Of a stretch of 64,000 bases of DNA, positions 63,195-64,000 are shown one piece after another. The stretch's first letter is position 1. Each line of letters starts with the position of its first letter. Source of the DNA: Geobacteraceae bacterium (GTDB lineage: Bacteria > Desulfobacterota > Desulfuromonadia > Geobacterales > Geobacteraceae). The position numbers were made by a program, and so were the translations under genes. The stretch spans positions 1-64,000 of the forward strand of contig WSYB01000042.1 of assembly GCA_009773645.1 (NCBI GenBank), written 5' to 3'. The notes beneath the pieces were generated by a model. It had not been told where the DNA came from. It made no database searches and saw nothing but the letters and a program-made list of their open reading frames with translations.

Positions 63195-64000
63195 GCCGTG
63201 ATTTTGATTTTTTTATCCAGTGGCACCTCACCGAACGGTGTAACCTGAGTTGCCGTCACTGTTATCAGTCAGGGATGAGAATGGACGAACTCTCCCTCAC
63301 TGAAATCGTCGATGTTGTGGACGAAGTGGCCGCCATGCTGCAGGATTGGGAAAACAGATACGGAATCGCCTTTTCCCCCAGTTTTAACATCACCGGGGGC
63401 GAGCCGTTTCTGCGCGATGATCTTTTTGAAATCCTTGCGGAAATCGGCGGACGCGGATTTGCCGTGTTTCTCCTCTCCAACGGCGCCCTGATCGACGGGA
63501 AACGGGCGGGAAAACTCGCGGAATTACGTGTCAAAGGGGTGCAGATAAGCATCGAAGGGCCGGAACATATCCATGACGAAATCCGCGGGAAAGGGAGCTT
63601 CACCGCATCCCGTGCAGGGGTGGGAAACCTTCTTGAAGCGGGTCTTCCGGTGACCCTGAATGTCACCATCTCCAGGCTCAACGCCATGCATATGCCGGAA
63701 ATGGTGACGCTTGCCGCTGAACTGGGTGTGCAGCGGCTGGGGTTTTCCAGGTTCGTCCCCACCGGCCGGGGGATACGGATGCTGGATGAAATGCTCACAC
63801 CTCACGAGGTAAAGGAGCTGTACAAAGGGTTTGCGGGACTTTCAGTCCCTGGTCTCGATATCGTAACGGGTGACCCGGTCGCCGCGCAGATGCACATTGA
63901 ACCACCCCATGACGCCGGATGCGCCACACCCTTTGGCGGCTGCGCCGCGGGGGTCTCGGGCCTGACCCTCCTTGCCGACGGGACCATTACCCCTTGCAGG
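63185..64000 (+). CDS. Radical SAM/SPASM-like maturase (cut by window end)
   Basis: The first 272 residues are present. The radical SAM cluster motif is C19-x3-C23-x2-C26 (RCNLSCRHCYQ), followed by GGEP at 71-74 (NITGGEPFLRDD) and VKGVQISIEGPEHIHDEIRG. The last visible part (GGCAAGVSGLTLLADGTITP, CR) matches the start of a SPASM region, where auxiliary Fe-S clusters bind. Proteins of this type mature ribosomal peptides or enzymes. The exact subfamily cannot be fixed. No ribosome site of its own is visible; coupling to the small ORFs is likely. Confidence 0.87.
   Translation, partial: MSISRDFDFFIQWHLTERCNLSCRHCYQSGMRMDELSLTEIVDVVDEVAAMLQDWENRYGIAFSPSFNITGGEPFLRDDLFEILAEIGGRGFAVFLLSNGALIDGKRAGKLAELRVKGVQISIEGPEHIHDEIRGKGSFTASRAGVGNLLEAGLPVTLNVTISRLNAMHMPEMVTLAAELGVQRLGFSRFVPTGRGIRMLDEMLTPHEVKELYKGFAGLSVPGLDIVTGDPVAAQMHIEPPHDAGCATPFGGCAAGVSGLTLLADGTITPCR

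Overview
This 64 kb window reads as chromosomal DNA of a Geobacteraceae member (Geobacter/Geotalea type). The evidence is the order aspS, LysM lipoprotein, monomeric icd, mdh, korDABC (a TCA arrangement known from Geobacter), multihaem c-type cytochromes beside a large beta-barrel, a tungsten-type aldehyde:ferredoxin oxidoreductase, many c-di-GMP proteins and a radical SAM maturase. No rRNA, tRNA or CRISPR array was recognised.

Layout. 1-5 kb: a small DUF4160/DUF2442 gene pair, a DUF72 protein, an L,D-transpeptidase, SppA and a YfcE-type phosphodiesterase. 5.3-9.9 kb: a minus-strand cluster with a multihaem cytochrome, a 713-residue barrel, an ABC_sub_bind protein and a lone receiver, probably an outer-membrane electron conduit. 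10-14.7 kb: a MlaF-like ATPase, then an AcuC-like deacetylase operon with a possible GNAT-like partner, a TPR protein and two small membrane proteins. 14.8-20.5 kb: amt behind a good sigma-54 promoter, a MshEN-receiver protein, an amidohydrolase lipoprotein and AOR. 20.8-24.7 kb: two TPM-domain genes, lemA, SemiSWEET, trmJ and dedA. 24.8-34 kb: korDABC, mdh, icd, a LysM lipoprotein and aspS; palindromic operator candidates lie before korD and icd. 34-45.7 kb: rlmI, greB, bfr, PilZ, a CCP-like dihaem cytochrome, several tiny Cys-rich genes, an EamA transporter and a divergent DisA_N-like protein. 46-52 kb: a flavoprotein, a MITE-like element, a UPF0489-like/TPR protein, an SDR protein and an HD-GYP-type protein. 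52-55.5 kb: an IS91-type element with its own tyrosine recombinase, flanked by damaged or possibly truncated genes. 56-64 kb: ettA, a 964-residue dumbbell coiled-coil protein, GAF and GGDEF proteins, then a radical SAM gene cut by the window end and preceded by one or two tiny ORFs.

The most unusual signals are: (1) the dumbbell protein, whose homologous end domains are separated by fourteen indel-free 35-residue (five-heptad) repeats; (2) two distant copies of a hairpin repeat that differ by three compensatory base-pair changes; (3) three intergenic arrays with 7-bp periodicity, two of which supply start or stop regions of genes; (4) a 34-codon ORF with a strong ribosome site before a radical SAM maturase; (5) a cytochrome whose first haem motif is CX3CH.

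Four proteins carry c-di-GMP-linked domains (MshEN, PilZ, HD-GYP-like, GGDEF), each in a separate locus. Starts were chosen by Shine-Dalgarno position where visible and often differ from the longest open frame.
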